The notes under the pieces were generated by a model. The model ran no database searches, was not told the origin of the DNA, and was given only the letters and a program-made list of their open reading frames with translations. Position numbers and translations under genes: made by a program. A DNA stretch of 64,000 nt from an uncultured Aquimarina sp. (GTDB taxonomy: Bacteria > Bacteroidota > Bacteroidia > Flavobacteriales > Flavobacteriaceae), in assembly GCF_947492405.1 (NCBI RefSeq), contig NZ_CANLMP010000002.1:372001-436000 (forward strand). Reading direction: 5' to 3'. This document shows, piece after piece, positions 16,801 through 26,400 of this stretch (within the stretch, counting starts at the first letter, position 1; each line of letters begins with the position of its first letter).

Positions 16801-17160
16801 TTAGAAGTCCCAACTTTTGTGTCCAGCCTTAAATACTTCATATATATAATCCCCTTCTGTTAGCAGTATAAACATTAAGTAACAGATTAAAAATACTGCC
16901 GTCCAAACTACTGCTCTTCTTAAACCTTTTGTTTCGCCTTCCATATGCATAAAAGCCCAAGTAATATAGTACGCTTTATATATGGTTAGAATAATAAAGA
17001 TCCAATTCAGTAATTTCATGCTAATTACTGTAGTCTCTATCAAAAATGCAGGTTTTATAATACCTAGAATCACTTCTACTATCGTAACTACCGATAGTAA
17101 AATAAATACCATCCAAATTCTCTTGGTATTTGATTCGTGATGTGCTGTATCGTGTGCCAT
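16801..17160 (-). CDS. Cytochrome c oxidase subunit IV family protein
   Basis: A 119-residue protein with three membrane helices (IWMVFILLSVVTIVEVILGI, LNWIFIILTIYKAYYITWAF, VVWTAVFLICYLMFILLTEG) and the AFMHMEGE segment between helices 2 and 3, as in bacterial subunit IV (CtaF/CoxD-like). It is the smallest integral subunit of the aa3/caa3 oxidase. It lies 27 bases after the long subunit III gene and closes the operon, followed by a terminator. The His-rich N-terminus (MAHDTAHHES) resembles those of subunit I and ActF here. Confidence 0.88.
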   Translation of the reverse strand: MAHDTAHHESNTKRIWMVFILLSVVTIVEVILGIIKPAFLIETTVISMKLLNWIFIILTIYKAYYITWAFMHMEGETKGLRRAVVWTAVFLICYLMFILLTEGDYIYEVFKAGHKSWDF

Positions 17161-17187
17161 AATATCTATTCTATATTCTTTTTATTA

Positions 17188-18171
17188 TTAAACCAGGTAG
17201 AAGAATGTAAATACAAATACCCATACTAAATCTACAAAGTGCCAGTAAAGTCCAACCTTTTCTACCATTTCGTAGTTCTTTCTTCTTTCATAAGTTCCTA
17301 ATATCACATTAAAAAATATGATGATATTTATAACAACTCCAGAAAACACGTGAAATCCGTGAAATCCAGTAATAAAAAAGAAGAAATTAGCAAATAAAGG
17401 TGTTCCATATTCATTATGGACTAAATTAGCTCCCTCTACAACACCAATAGCATCCGTATTTAGTCTTCTTAAGGATTCTTCTCTAGATAATATTGTTTTT
17501 TCTCCTTTATCTGTAAGTACTTGGGTTCTTATTAAAAGATCACTTCTTTTTGAAAAACCAGCTTTTATTTCTTCCACAGTATATGTAGGAAGCGTACCTT
17601 CTTTATCATACCATACACCTAACTTACTTTCGTGTTGCAGTCTTTCATTATGATCATCGACAATAGCGATATCGTGTAATGCAACTCTATGACCCTCATT
17701 ATCTACAAATTGTAATATCTGACCACCTTTTGTTTCTATCGCACCATATTCTCCTTTAATAAAGTTTTTCCACTCCCAAGCCTGTGATCCTACGAATATT
17801 GCTCCTCCGATAATGGTAAGAAACATGTAAAGAATTACTTTCTTTTGTTTCATATGATGACCTGCATCCACAGCCAGCACCATAGTTACCGAAGAAAATA
17901 TCAATATAAATGTCATTAATGCCACATAATACATTGGTGCATCAACCCCATGAAGAAATGGAAAGTGATTAAAGACTTCATCCGCTATTGGCCATGAATC
18001 GATAAACTTAAATCTCGAAAAACCGTAAGCAGCAAGAAACCCAGAGAATGTAAGTGCATCAGATAGGATAAAAAACCACATCATCATTTTACCATAACTC
18101 ACCTTAAGCGGTTGATTACCTCCACCCCAAGTTTTACCTTCTGTACCTGTGTTAGTAACAGTTGTTTCCAT
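17188..18171 (-). CDS. Cytochrome c oxidase subunit III, long form with soluble insertion
   Basis: A 327-residue heme-copper oxidase subunit III. The N-terminal half has helices MMMWFFILSDALTFSGFLAAY, YYVALMTFILIFSSVTMVLAV and VILYMFLTIIGGAIFVGSQAWEW. A hydrophilic stretch of about 90 residues (roughly 130-225, with GQILQFVDNEGHRVALHDIA and LSREESLRRLN) then interrupts the fold before ANFFFFITGFHGFHVFSGVV and YWHFVDLVWVFVFTFFYLV. The HGFHV and HFVDLVWVF motifs are diagnostic. Ordinary subunit III is around 200-260 residues, so the insertion is the main oddity. It probably faces the periplasm or cytoplasm as a docking loop (inference). Confidence 0.93.
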   Translation of the reverse strand: METTVTNTGTEGKTWGGGNQPLKVSYGKMMMWFFILSDALTFSGFLAAYGFSRFKFIDSWPIADEVFNHFPFLHGVDAPMYYVALMTFILIFSSVTMVLAVDAGHHMKQKKVILYMFLTIIGGAIFVGSQAWEWKNFIKGEYGAIETKGGQILQFVDNEGHRVALHDIAIVDDHNERLQHESKLGVWYDKEGTLPTYTVEEIKAGFSKRSDLLIRTQVLTDKGEKTILSREESLRRLNTDAIGVVEGANLVHNEYGTPLFANFFFFITGFHGFHVFSGVVINIIIFFNVILGTYERRKNYEMVEKVGLYWHFVDLVWVFVFTFFYLV

Positions 18172-18219
18172 ATATAGAATTTGGTATTGTTAAATTTTCC
18201 ACAAAAGTAATCAATTTTA

Positions 18220-18801
18220 TTATCTAACGAAATATAAAAATAAAAAGAGATAAACCCACAAAACATCTACGAAATGCCAATACATAGCACCCAGTTCTAA
18301 ACCAAGGGTTTGCCCTCTTTTATACTTTTGTTTAAAATGATTATAAATTACGACTAAAAGCACTATTAGCCCGACAATTACGTGAACTATGTGCAATACT
18401 ACTATTATATATAAAAAAGTAGGAACAATATTAGCAGAGGGGCCGGTAAAATAATATCCCTGCGCCATGATGTCTTCAAATCCTTGAAACTGCATAATCA
18501 CGAACAAGATTCCAAGACTCAAAGTCGTTAACAACAAAATAGTTGCCAAGCTTCTATTTCCCTTTTCGATTGCTTTTTTAACAAAATAAAAAGCAATACT
18601 ACTTGCAATAATAATTAATACACTTGTTATAAAAGCATCTGGAAAAACAAGATCAGTTAACCAATCTTCTCTGGTTTTACTTACCACATAAGCACTGGTA
18701 AGACCTGCAAATGTCATGGTCATACTTACCATAGCAAACCACATCATGGTTTTTTTTGCTCTTTTCTGTTTTTCTATTGTTGTCCCTTGCGTTAAATCCA
18801 T
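18220..18801 (-). CDS. Cytochrome c oxidase subunit III, short form
   Basis: A 193-residue subunit III of usual bacterial length, with five helices. The C-terminal signature LHIVHVIVGLIVLLVVIYNHF and AMYWHFVDVLWVYLFLFLYF is intact. It overlaps ctaB by 10 bases and lies 48 bases ahead of the long subunit III gene, so both are made together. One copy may serve the aa3/caa3 enzyme and the other may be an additional subunit of the ACIII-oxidase assembly. Confidence 0.93.
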   Translation of the reverse strand: MDLTQGTTIEKQKRAKKTMMWFAMVSMTMTFAGLTSAYVVSKTREDWLTDLVFPDAFITSVLIIIASSIAFYFVKKAIEKGNRSLATILLLTTLSLGILFVIMQFQGFEDIMAQGYYFTGPSANIVPTFLYIIVVLHIVHVIVGLIVLLVVIYNHFKQKYKRGQTLGLELGAMYWHFVDVLWVYLFLFLYFVR

Positions 18802-19703
18802 GCACGAATAAATTTATCTGCTACATAAATAATTTGTAGCAATGTAATATAAGACACACTTGCCAACATCAATTGTTTTGCTGTTTTAGCATCTCTTACT
18901 TTATATAAACGAATTGCATATCTAAATAAAAATCCGCCAAGTATTAAAATCAAAATTCCGGAAACCGGAGTAATATATAATTTACCTGTAACCCCAAATA
19001 CTGGGATTAATGAGGTAATCACAGTCCATAAAGTATAAATAACCACTTGAGTAGCCGTTCCTTTATCTCTTTTACCGGTAGGTAGCATAAAGAAACCTCC
19101 TTTCTTATAATCATCAAACAAAAACCAACCTATTGCCCAAAAATGTGGAAACTGCCAGAAAAATTGAATCATAAACAAAGTACCAGGTTCTATACCAAAA
19201 TCATTTGTTGCTGCTACCCATCCTAACATAAATGGTATTGCTCCTGGAATAGCTCCAACGAAAACTGATAAAGGAGTTTTAGTCTTTAAAGGAGTATATA
19301 AACTAACATATATGAAAATCGAAATCGCTCCAAACATAGCAGTCTGAGGGTTAATGAAATACAAAACAGAAATCCCTAAAATGGTAAAAATAGCAGCAAT
19401 TGCAAAAGCCGTATTCACAGACATCCTACCAGATGGAATTGGCCTATCTTTGGTACGGTCCATCAAAACATCTAAATCACGTTCTATAATCTGATTAAAA
19501 GCATTAGATGCTCCAACCATAAAATATCCTCCAATAGACAAAAGTACTAATGTACTCCAAGAAATGGTATCAACTCCTAACAAATAACCAGCAACGGAAG
19601 AAAAAACTACGCTTAATGCCAATCGCATTTTAGTGATTTCTTTAAAATCCTGAATCACAGAAACTTTGGCAGTATCGACTTGGGTTATACTCAAATTTTG
19701 CAC
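18792..19703 (-). CDS. ctaB: Protoheme IX farnesyltransferase (heme O synthase)
   Basis: A 303-residue UbiA-superfamily prenyltransferase with about nine helices. It adds farnesyl to heme B to make heme O, precursor of the heme A used by the oxidase. The first Asp-rich motif is N70QIIERDLDVLMDRTKDRP; the second conserved region is FLFDDYKKGGFFMLP. The start is GTG; an in-frame stop lies just upstream and the nearest ATG (codon 26) would remove the conserved DFKEITK start. It leads the operon ctaB-coxIII-coxIII-coxIV and has a good promoter 30 bases upstream. Confidence 0.95.
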   Translation of the reverse strand: MQNLSITQVDTAKVSVIQDFKEITKMRLALSVVFSSVAGYLLGVDTISWSTLVLLSIGGYFMVGASNAFNQIIERDLDVLMDRTKDRPIPSGRMSVNTAFAIAAIFTILGISVLYFINPQTAMFGAISIFIYVSLYTPLKTKTPLSVFVGAIPGAIPFMLGWVAATNDFGIEPGTLFMIQFFWQFPHFWAIGWFLFDDYKKGGFFMLPTGKRDKGTATQVVIYTLWTVITSLIPVFGVTGKLYITPVSGILILILGGFLFRYAIRLYKVRDAKTAKQLMLASVSYITLLQIIYVADKFIRAWI

Positions 19704-19734
19704 GTTAACTATATAGCTTTTTTAAAAAGTGGTG

Positions 19735-19765
19735 CAAAGATATGTGTTAAAAGCATTTTAGACAA
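19735..19765 (-). promoter_or_regulatory. Promoter of the ctaB operon
   Basis: On the - strand TTG (19763-19765), 20 bases, then TATCTTTG (19735-19742): an exact Bacteroidota -33/-7 match. The start of transcription would fall about 25 bases before the GTG. Confidence 0.7.
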
Positions 19766-19875
19766 CTTATAACTATTTATAATTCACCTTTTAACAACTG
19801 TTTTAGCTAAACAAACAGGTTTAAGCATAGTTTGGGCACAATTTTAACTGTCTAAAATAACTATCAAAAGTAAAA

Positions 19876-19895
19876 CCCAGCTAAAATTAGCTGGG
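19876..19895 (-). terminator. Terminator after tonB copy 1
   Basis: CCCAGCTAA and TTAGCTGGG form a perfect 9-bp stem with a 2-base formal loop, followed on the - strand by TTTTACTTTT. It lies 9 bases after the stop codon of the tonB gene at 19905. Confidence 0.85.
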
Positions 19896-19904
19896 CCTCA
19901 TCAC

Positions 19905-20648
19905 TTAATCTACAACCTTAAAAGTAATTGGTAAAATATAATTTACTTTTACTGGTTTATTTCCAATTTTTCCCGGTTCCATACTAGAAAACTTTTTAAC
20001 AACTCTTCTAGCTTCTTTTTCTAAAGCTGGATGTGGAGCTCTTACCTGTACTTCTTTAATAACTCCATCAGTATCAACCTGAAATTGAACGTGGATTCGC
20101 TGCAATCCTTTTAGACCATACACCTCTCCTAAACCGGCATTAAATTTATTAGAAACTAATCTTCGGATTTTACCAGAAAAGCAAGCAATTCTCTCATCAT
20201 TGCTACTAAACTTTTCGCAACCTGGATAAATAGGTGCTATAGTAACCTTATCAATATCATAGATGATTTTTTCAGTTTCACCTACATCTATAATAGAATC
20301 TATTGAAACTGCTTTGGAATGAACATCATTATCTTCACCTTCTAATTCTTTTTTAAGCTTTTGTAAAGCAGTATTATTATCCACTACTTCTGGTTTTGTG
20401 AAATCAGGTTTTTTAACTCTTTTCGTTTTAACGACTTCTTTCTTCTTAGGCTTTTGTTCAATCTTAAAAACATCCAGAGTAAAAACAGTATCTACAGTTT
20501 TGGTAGAACCGATATCAGGAGGTTTCACTACCGAAACGGATGTATACATTTCGAACATTACAAAGACGAATAAAAGGCTTGCAATAAGCCCAATCTGAAA
20601 GTTTAGCAATGTACTTTTTCGTACATTAGCATCATGCTTGTTACTCAT
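19905..20648 (-). CDS. TonB-family energy transducer, tandem copy 1
   Basis: A 247-residue TonB: cytoplasmic start MSNKHDANVRKSTLLNFQIG, one helix (LIASLLFVFVMFEMYTS), a linker rich in K, P and acidic residues, and a C-terminal TonB domain (IAPIYPGCEKFSS through VNYILPITFKV). TonB carries proton-motive force from ExbB/ExbD to outer-membrane receptors. The ATG at 20648 is chosen over an upstream TTG because it matches the paralogue exactly. The C-terminal domain contains two cysteines (PGCE and ACFSGK) shared by all three copies. It is flanked by terminators on both sides. Confidence 0.92.
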   Translation of the reverse strand: MSNKHDANVRKSTLLNFQIGLIASLLFVFVMFEMYTSVSVVKPPDIGSTKTVDTVFTLDVFKIEQKPKKKEVVKTKRVKKPDFTKPEVVDNNTALQKLKKELEGEDNDVHSKAVSIDSIIDVGETEKIIYDIDKVTIAPIYPGCEKFSSNDERIACFSGKIRRLVSNKFNAGLGEVYGLKGLQRIHVQFQVDTDGVIKEVQVRAPHPALEKEARRVVKKFSSMEPGKIGNKPVKVNYILPITFKVVD

Positions 20649-20703
20649 ACTATTTAGTTTTAACGTTACAATTAAAATCTGAATCAACAAGCATACCAAA
20701 AAG

Positions 20704-20735
20704 GAATCCCGTATACGATTATCGTAACGGGATTC
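20704..20735 (-). terminator. Terminator after tonB copy 2
   Basis: GAATCCCGT and ACGGGATTC pair at the base, with an inner TACGAT/ATCGTA stem; on the - strand the hairpin is followed by CCTTTTTGG. It separates tonB copies 1 and 2. Confidence 0.8.
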
Positions 20736-20758
20736 TTATATTTTAAAATCATTTTTAT

Positions 20759-21505
20759 TTAATCCTGAACTTTAAATACAATTGGTAACTGGTATTTTAC
20801 CGTTACAGGTGTTTTACGCTGTTTTCCGGGAGTCATTGTAGGAAACAAACCAATCACTCTTTCTGCTTCTTTTTTAAGCTTAGGATGTGGAGCTCTTACC
20901 CTTATATTCTGTATAGTTCCATCTGCAGCTACATCAAATAAGGCATATATTCTTTGTACACCTTCTAAACCATAATCACTTCCAATATCTGTATTAAACT
21001 TTTTAGAAATGATCTTCCTAATCTTCTCAGAAAAACAAGCCGCTCTTTCTTTATTCGTTTTTAAACGTTCGCAACCAGGAAAGATCGGTACATCTTCTAC
21101 TACAGAAAAAGGGACATCTGTAGGGATATCATCTTCTTCTTTGTCTACAATTGCATCTGGATTGAATGGAGCTGATTCCACTAGTGGTTCTTCACTCTTA
21201 AACTCTTCTGTTAGATCATCAATAGCCTTATCATCCTCAACTACCTCAAATTCTGTAGGGTCAGGGATTGGCTCTGGTCTTTTTTGCGCAACCACTTTTT
21301 GTTCTGGTTCCTGATAGACTGTAAATTGTTCATTCCAAACAAAGGATTCATCTTCTAAGACTATTTCTTTATCAAAAGTCTTATCAATTGGTTCTGAGGT
21401 GTACACCTCAAACATTACATAGGTAAATAATAGACTTGCTATAAGCCCAATCTGAAAGTTTACCAATGTGCCTTTTCGCACATTAGCATCATGCTTGTTA
21501 CTCAT
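20759..21505 (-). CDS. TonB-family energy transducer, tandem copy 2
   Basis: A 248-residue TonB nearly identical in its first 30 residues to copy 1 (MSNKHDANVRKGTLVNFQIG, then LIASLLFTYVMFEVYTS). The linker diverges (EPEQKVVAQKRPEPIPDPTEFEVVEDD). The TonB C-terminal domain runs from VPIFPGCERLK to VKYQLPIVFKVQD. The upstream open frame extends 51 codons beyond the chosen ATG but only through non-conserved sequence and a terminator. Copies 1 and 2 share their leader sequence as well as coding sequence, pointing to a tandem duplication that included the promoter region. Confidence 0.92.
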   Translation of the reverse strand: MSNKHDANVRKGTLVNFQIGLIASLLFTYVMFEVYTSEPIDKTFDKEIVLEDESFVWNEQFTVYQEPEQKVVAQKRPEPIPDPTEFEVVEDDKAIDDLTEEFKSEEPLVESAPFNPDAIVDKEEDDIPTDVPFSVVEDVPIFPGCERLKTNKERAACFSEKIRKIISKKFNTDIGSDYGLEGVQRIYALFDVAADGTIQNIRVRAPHPKLKKEAERVIGLFPTMTPGKQRKTPVTVKYQLPIVFKVQD

Positions 21506-21561
21506 ATCATTTAGTTTTAACGTTACAGTTACTACTAAACACAACAAGCATACCAAAAAAG

Positions 21562-21592
21562 AATCCCCTTTGCTTTTACAACAAAGGGGATT
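21562..21592 (-). terminator. Terminator after tonB copy 3
   Basis: AATCCCCTTTG (21562-21572) and CAAAGGGGATT (21582-21592) form a perfect 11-bp stem with a 9-base loop, followed on the - strand by CTTTTTTGG. It lies 22 bases after the copy 3 stop codon. Confidence 0.9.
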
Positions 21593-21614
21593 ATGATATC
21601 TAAAAAAATGTTTG

Positions 21615-22340
21615 TTAATCCTGAACCTGGAAAACAATTGGTAGAGAATACAGTACACCTACCGCTTTTCCTCTTTGTTTACCTGGAGTCATTTTCGGAA
21701 GCATTTTTACTACTCTCTGCGCTTCCTTCTCTAATCTTGGGTGTGGACCTCTAGCCTGAACTCCTACAATATTTCCGCTTCTATCAATCTTAAAACGAAC
21801 ATATATTCTATTCACTCCAGAAAGACCCAACTCACTTCCTAATTCTGTATTAAATTTACGGTTAACAAATTTCTTAACCTTATCACTCATACATTTCTTT
21901 TTAGCTGCATTTCCTGATTCTTTTTCACATCCTGGAAAAACAGGAACATTTTCAATTACAGCAAAAGGTACATCAGCAATTTCTTCCTCTTCTTCTACAT
22001 CTTCTACTTCTTCTACCTCAACGATTTCTTCCTCTTGATTAGTTTCAGTAGATTCTATAATAGTTTCCTCTACTTCTTCTTCATCCTCTACAACGTCGAT
22101 GATTTCCGGCGCTGGTGGTGGTGGTGGTGGAGGTGGTGGTGTATTTAAGTTCTGAGTAATAGGAACTTCTTCTTCCTCTAGTTCATCAAGATTTACCTGA
22201 CCTATATCGATATTACTTCTGTCATAGGTTTTCCACTCTATACTTTGCCACGTAACAAATAAAACTAAAATTAGTCCAAGCTGTAAAAACAAGGCACTTT
22301 TTTTGGTCAAATCTGCTTTCGGATTTTTCTTCGGTTCCAT
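21615..22340 (-). CDS. TonB-family energy transducer, tandem copy 3
   Basis: A 241-residue TonB, the most typical flavobacterial form: MEPKKNPKADLTKKSALFLQ, helix LGLILVLFVTWQSIEW, a nine-proline run followed by a strongly acidic linker (residues about 68-125), then VPVFPGCEKESG and the TonB C-terminal domain ending VLYSLPIVFQVQD. Proline-rich and acidic linkers span the periplasm. It is the most divergent of the three at the N-terminus and is likely the ancestral copy, with copies 1 and 2 derived later (inference from similarity). Its terminator makes it a single-gene unit. Confidence 0.94.
   Translation of the reverse strand: MEPKKNPKADLTKKSALFLQLGLILVLFVTWQSIEWKTYDRSNIDIGQVNLDELEEEEVPITQNLNTPPPPPPPPPAPEIIDVVEDEEEVEETIIESTETNQEEEIVEVEEVEDVEEEEEIADVPFAVIENVPVFPGCEKESGNAAKKKCMSDKVKKFVNRKFNTELGSELGLSGVNRIYVRFKIDRSGNIVGVQARGPHPRLEKEAQRVVKMLPKMTPGKQRGKAVGVLYSLPIVFQVQD
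22114..22140. repeat. GGT/ACC trinucleotide repeat encoding nine prolines
   Basis: Nine consecutive codons, (GGT)5-GGA-(GGT)3 on the + strand, encode the polyproline run of tonB copy 3. Being a triplet repeat, slippage would change linker length without shifting frame. Confidence 0.85.
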
Positions 22341-22499
22341 ATTACAATGTTATTATATGATTGCTAAAATAGCTAATTTCTTTTGTATTTTCCAACTAAT
22401 AGTAAAAATGTAAAACAAAAAATACAATTTTTAACTTTTATCAGACACAAATTATGCCGGGATTATCCACAGCTAATAGAATATTCTTACTCATCAACT

Positions 22500-22907
22500 T
22501 TATTTTTCTCTTAAGTTAACAAGCTTATTTTTAAGTGTTTTCAAAATAATTAATGCAAAAATAATGCCACTGGTATTTGCTAACACGTCATTCCATTCCG
22601 GACTTCGATAACTCGTTAGTACTGCCTGAAGGAATTCCATCAAAATCCCAAATAAAAAGCTTAGAATGGATGCCCAAATTAAACTTTGAGAAAATTTTCT
22701 ATGTAATTTTTCGGAATAAAAGAAAAATAAAAACCAGACTATCGTAAAAACAAGATATGCTAACAAATGTCCTATTTTATCACTGCCTTTTACGCTAATA
22801 TTTACCGGAATAAAAACTTTAGCTAATGACAACCATCCAATCAAGCTCGTATAAACAAACACAAGCGAGAGTAAATATTTATGCACCAATAAGTTCTTTA
22901 TAACCAT
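22500..22907 (-). CDS. VanZ-family membrane protein
   Basis: A 135-residue protein with four helices and VanZ-family features: [21 protein letters not shown] and [33 protein letters not shown]. VanZ of enterococci gives low-level teicoplanin resistance; in Bacteroidota the role is unknown. ATGs at 22907 and 22925 are both possible. Either way the coding start overlaps the end of gcvH (stop at 22879) by about 30 bases, so translation is probably coupled. The gcvH-vanZ order downstream of sprA is, as I recall, common in flavobacteria. Confidence 0.82.
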   Translation of the reverse strand: MVIKNLLVHKYLLSLVFVYTSLIGWLSLAKVFIPVNISVKGSDKIGHLLAYLVFTIVWFLFFFYSEKLHRKFSQSLIWASILSFLFGILMEFLQAVLTSYRSPEWNDVLANTSGIIFALIILKTLKNKLVNLREK

Positions 22908-23259
22908 CTGCTGATAAAAGATCATCAATTTGAGACGCATCGGCTATCTTAATTTTCACCATCCATCCATCTCCATACGGATCACTATTAACTAGCTCTG
23001 GGTCACTCTCTAAAGTTTCATTAAATTCTGCAATTTCTCCAGTTAAAGGAAGAAATAAATCCGAAACTGTTTTTACAGCTTCTACAGTACCAAAAACTTC
23101 TTCTTGTTCTAGTTCTTCACCAACGGTTTCAACTTCTACATAAACGATATCACCTAATTCACTTTGCGCAAAATCAGTGATACCAACTGTTGCTATGTCT
23201 CCGTCAATTTTGATCCACTCGTGGTCCTTTGTGTATTTTAAATCTGAAGGAATATTCAT
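22879..23259 (-). CDS. gcvH: Glycine cleavage system H protein
   Basis: The 126-residue lipoyl carrier of the glycine cleavage system. The start [21 protein letters not shown] and the lipoylated lysine K63 in [13 protein letters not shown] are textbook. H shuttles the aminomethyl group between P, T and L proteins, none of which is in this window. It lies between sprA and the vanZ-like gene, with a 165-base gap to sprA. Confidence 0.97.
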   Translation of the reverse strand: MNIPSDLKYTKDHEWIKIDGDIATVGITDFAQSELGDIVYVEVETVGEELEQEEVFGTVEAVKTVSDLFLPLTGEIAEFNETLESDPELVNSDPYGDGWMVKIKIADASQIDDLLSADGYKELIGA

Positions 23260-23424
23260 CCGAAAAGTATTTATAAATTGTTATTATTTAGAAGACGAAA
23301 ATAAATCTATTTTATCAGATTTTAGAAAAACTATATTAAAAATTATTAAAAATTAATTATTGACTTGTTTCACTCATAAAAACCTCGTCAAAATCAATAC
23401 TTGTAACACGTCAAAGAAAGATTA

Positions 23425-26400
23425 TTAATTTCCGAAATTATACCTTAGTGTAAAACCACCACGAATTGTAGTCTGCGGGAAAGCCGTAGAGATTGAATAT
23501 TTAGAAAAAGTATGATCATAAAACAGCAATGCAGTTAAATTTTTACTTAGTGCATAGTCTGTAGTAAACTTAATTCCGTAAATATCCTGCCCAGCAGTAA
23601 CCTGAGTATTATCAATATCCAGATATCTTATAATGGTTTCATTCTGACGAAGTGATAAATCCGCTCTAAAATTAAGATCACTCTTTAAAGTCGTCTTTTT
23701 ACCTGCAATTCTGGTTACAAATGTCAAATCCTGAACTCTATATCCTAGCCCAATAATATATTCATTTCCTTGAATTTCTGTAAGAAGGTTATTATCAAAG
23801 CTTAATGACAGTGCTCTATCTTTTTTCCATTCGGCTAAAATTTTAATTGAATTCTTCATCTCCATATCCAATCGTATCAATGGACTAAATTGCTCTGTAA
23901 GATTTATGTTAGCATACAATTCAGGGTTTTTGAAATTATCCCCCTGATCTAATTCATCTGGATTATTTGGATTATACTCAAGATTGGTTCTAAATTGATT
24001 AATGGTATAATTAGCACGATATCCATGAGCCATAGAAAATCTTTTGAATCGTTTCTTAAACCACTTCAAATTCATTAAACCTGTATACTTAATATCCCAA
24101 TTCGGAAGTGGAACATCTCTAAAAGCTCCTTTCTGAACGCTTTCTGCATCTGCACCTGTATAAGCCGCAAGAAAAGCCGGTAAAAGTACCGCTTGATTTG
24201 TCCTTCCATATCCATTAGGAAAACCATCACCATCCGAATCCTCTGTAACTCCTCTTTCTAAAGCCAGACGTCTTGCAATCACCAACCTATTTTCTCTAAA
24301 CTCATCAAAAGTTTCTGAATTAAACTCATCACTTTTCGTAAATGCTGTTTTAATCAATAGGGTAGATATCGTATAATTACCAAAGGTATTCGGTGTCAAC
24401 GATTGATATTCTAAATCATTATTTACGTCTATTTTATAATTCTCCGTAAAGGTCTCGGAATAATTTCTATTAGCACTAATATCAATTTTAAGATCTTTTA
24501 GTAAATCTACAGAAGCCTGAATATTAAGTTGTCTTCCTTCTACTTCTCTATATTGCTGATTGAATTCTTGATACAATGTAAGCCATCCATTTCTTGCTGC
24601 TATATCCCTTATTTCTGATTGACTACCAAAGGTAAAACCAACTGTAGGTTTTAATGTCCCAACAAACCCTGGTTCACGCAAATAACCCGGTAAGAAAATA
24701 CCATTATCTTGTTGGTAATTAATATTTACTTTCTTTACAGCGGTAACTAAACCCATCGCTGTGTTTAATACTTTATCACCAATTGTAAGCTTGCTGGATT
24801 TCTTTTTAGTTTTCTTCTTTTTAGCATCAGCCAAAGCCGGCTTGGACGCTTCTTTCCCTTCTCCACCCTTAGCTGTTTTCTTTTTCTTTCCTCTATTTCT
24901 TCCTGGTTTTTTCTTCGTCAGACCTACATACTTATATAAAGTACTCATATCTAATGATCCATTAACAGTATGCACATTCGCATTCTGAATAGTATTACCC
25001 AAATCAGGTATGCCTTCCAAGTTTTTTAAAGCTTCACTTCCCTTGGTCCATTGAAAGTCTGCCGAGTATGAATATGTTGCTCTCATAAACTTAAACAACG
25101 GAATCTTATTAAAAGGAATTTCATAGTTTACCTGTAATTGCTGACTGTGAAAGTTAGGATCACCTACATCAAATAGACCACTCCAAATACCAATTGCATC
25201 ATTTACAGCACCATCATCATCGATAAAATTCTTAACAATCCGATTGTTAGCAGAGTTAAAACTAAAATTAAGAGATTTCGTTAAATTATAATTAATACCA
25301 TATTGCCAATCAAATAAGAAATTACGTTGTGTAAGTGCAGGTAACCTAAGGTCATCTGGCCCTAATGTAATATCTCTAAAAACCTGCTCATTGAACTGTC
25401 TTGTAATGTTAGAATTCACAGAAATACTTGTCGGCAACAGATTAAAATTAAAGTCTTTTATTAGATTAAAGTATTTACTTTTCCCTAAAAGTTTTACTTT
25501 TTTGAAAGGTTCAACTTCCTTAGGCTGAAAACTAAAATCGTAAGTACCTCCTAAACGTACACTCTGATCTAAAGACTTCTCTATCTCAAAATCTCTATGA
25601 TCTGTTTGATTATAGGTTCCTGAAAAAGCAAAATTCTCTACATCATATGGCATTGGCTTACTATCACCTGTTCTATCCTTACGGAGTCCTATAACATTAA
25701 AACTTTGTCGTTTCGTATAGTCCGTTGACTGCTTTAAAATTCTATCTTTTTCATCAGCATCAGTTTCCCGATCTAATCTATCTTGCAATTCAATATCCAA
25801 AAACTCTGGATCATACTGTGGGGTGATTAATTCCTCTCCTCTAGTATAATTAAAAGGAACTTGTAATCCCCATTTCTTAGGTAATAGCTGTCCTAAATTT
25901 ACATTTGTTGTAAGATCATATTGCTTAACATCTTCGATACTACGCTCATTTGGTCCTTGTTCTATCCCTCCGAAACCTATAGTACTTATTCTACCAGATG
26001 CACTTACTGTAGCAAAGTCAGCAATATTAGCATCCATACTTCCTACAGCAGCCCAACCTCCTTGATTTTTAAGATCGCTCAAACGCATTTCGTTAAACCA
26101 TACGGTACCGGATTCATCATTACCACTGACATTTTTAACACCCACCATCATGACCTGTACATCTCCAAAATTAGGATTTCCTTTAATACCAACTCTTAGG
26201 TTATTAGGTCCAGGAAAAAAGTTAAGATCGGTGGTACTGGAACCATCTCCGATTACGGTTGCTTTTACTTCTTGCAAAAATTCTAACGGCAAGTTTAATC
26301 TATTTGCTAGCGGCCAAACTTCGTCAGGATCTCTACTATTTAGTTCAGAGACTGTTAGTGGTAGCTCTATCTGATAAAAATTATTCGTAAAATCGTTCCC

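Noticed and set aside
20649..21658. N-terminal extensions of tonB copies 1 and 2 (17 and 51 codons)
   Set aside because: They run through the terminator and non-conserved leader DNA. The internal ATG gives the conserved MSNKHDANVRK start in both copies.
22114..22140. Trinucleotide repeat as a phase-variation switch
   Set aside because: Length changes would be in multiples of three and keep the frame, so no on/off switching is expected.
22463..22471. TTATCCACA, an exact DnaA-box consensus between the VanZ-like and TonB genes
   Set aside because: A single box with no neighbouring copies, no AT-rich unwinding region of note and no dnaA/dnaN nearby. One match in 64 kb of AT-rich DNA is expected by chance, so no origin is claimed.
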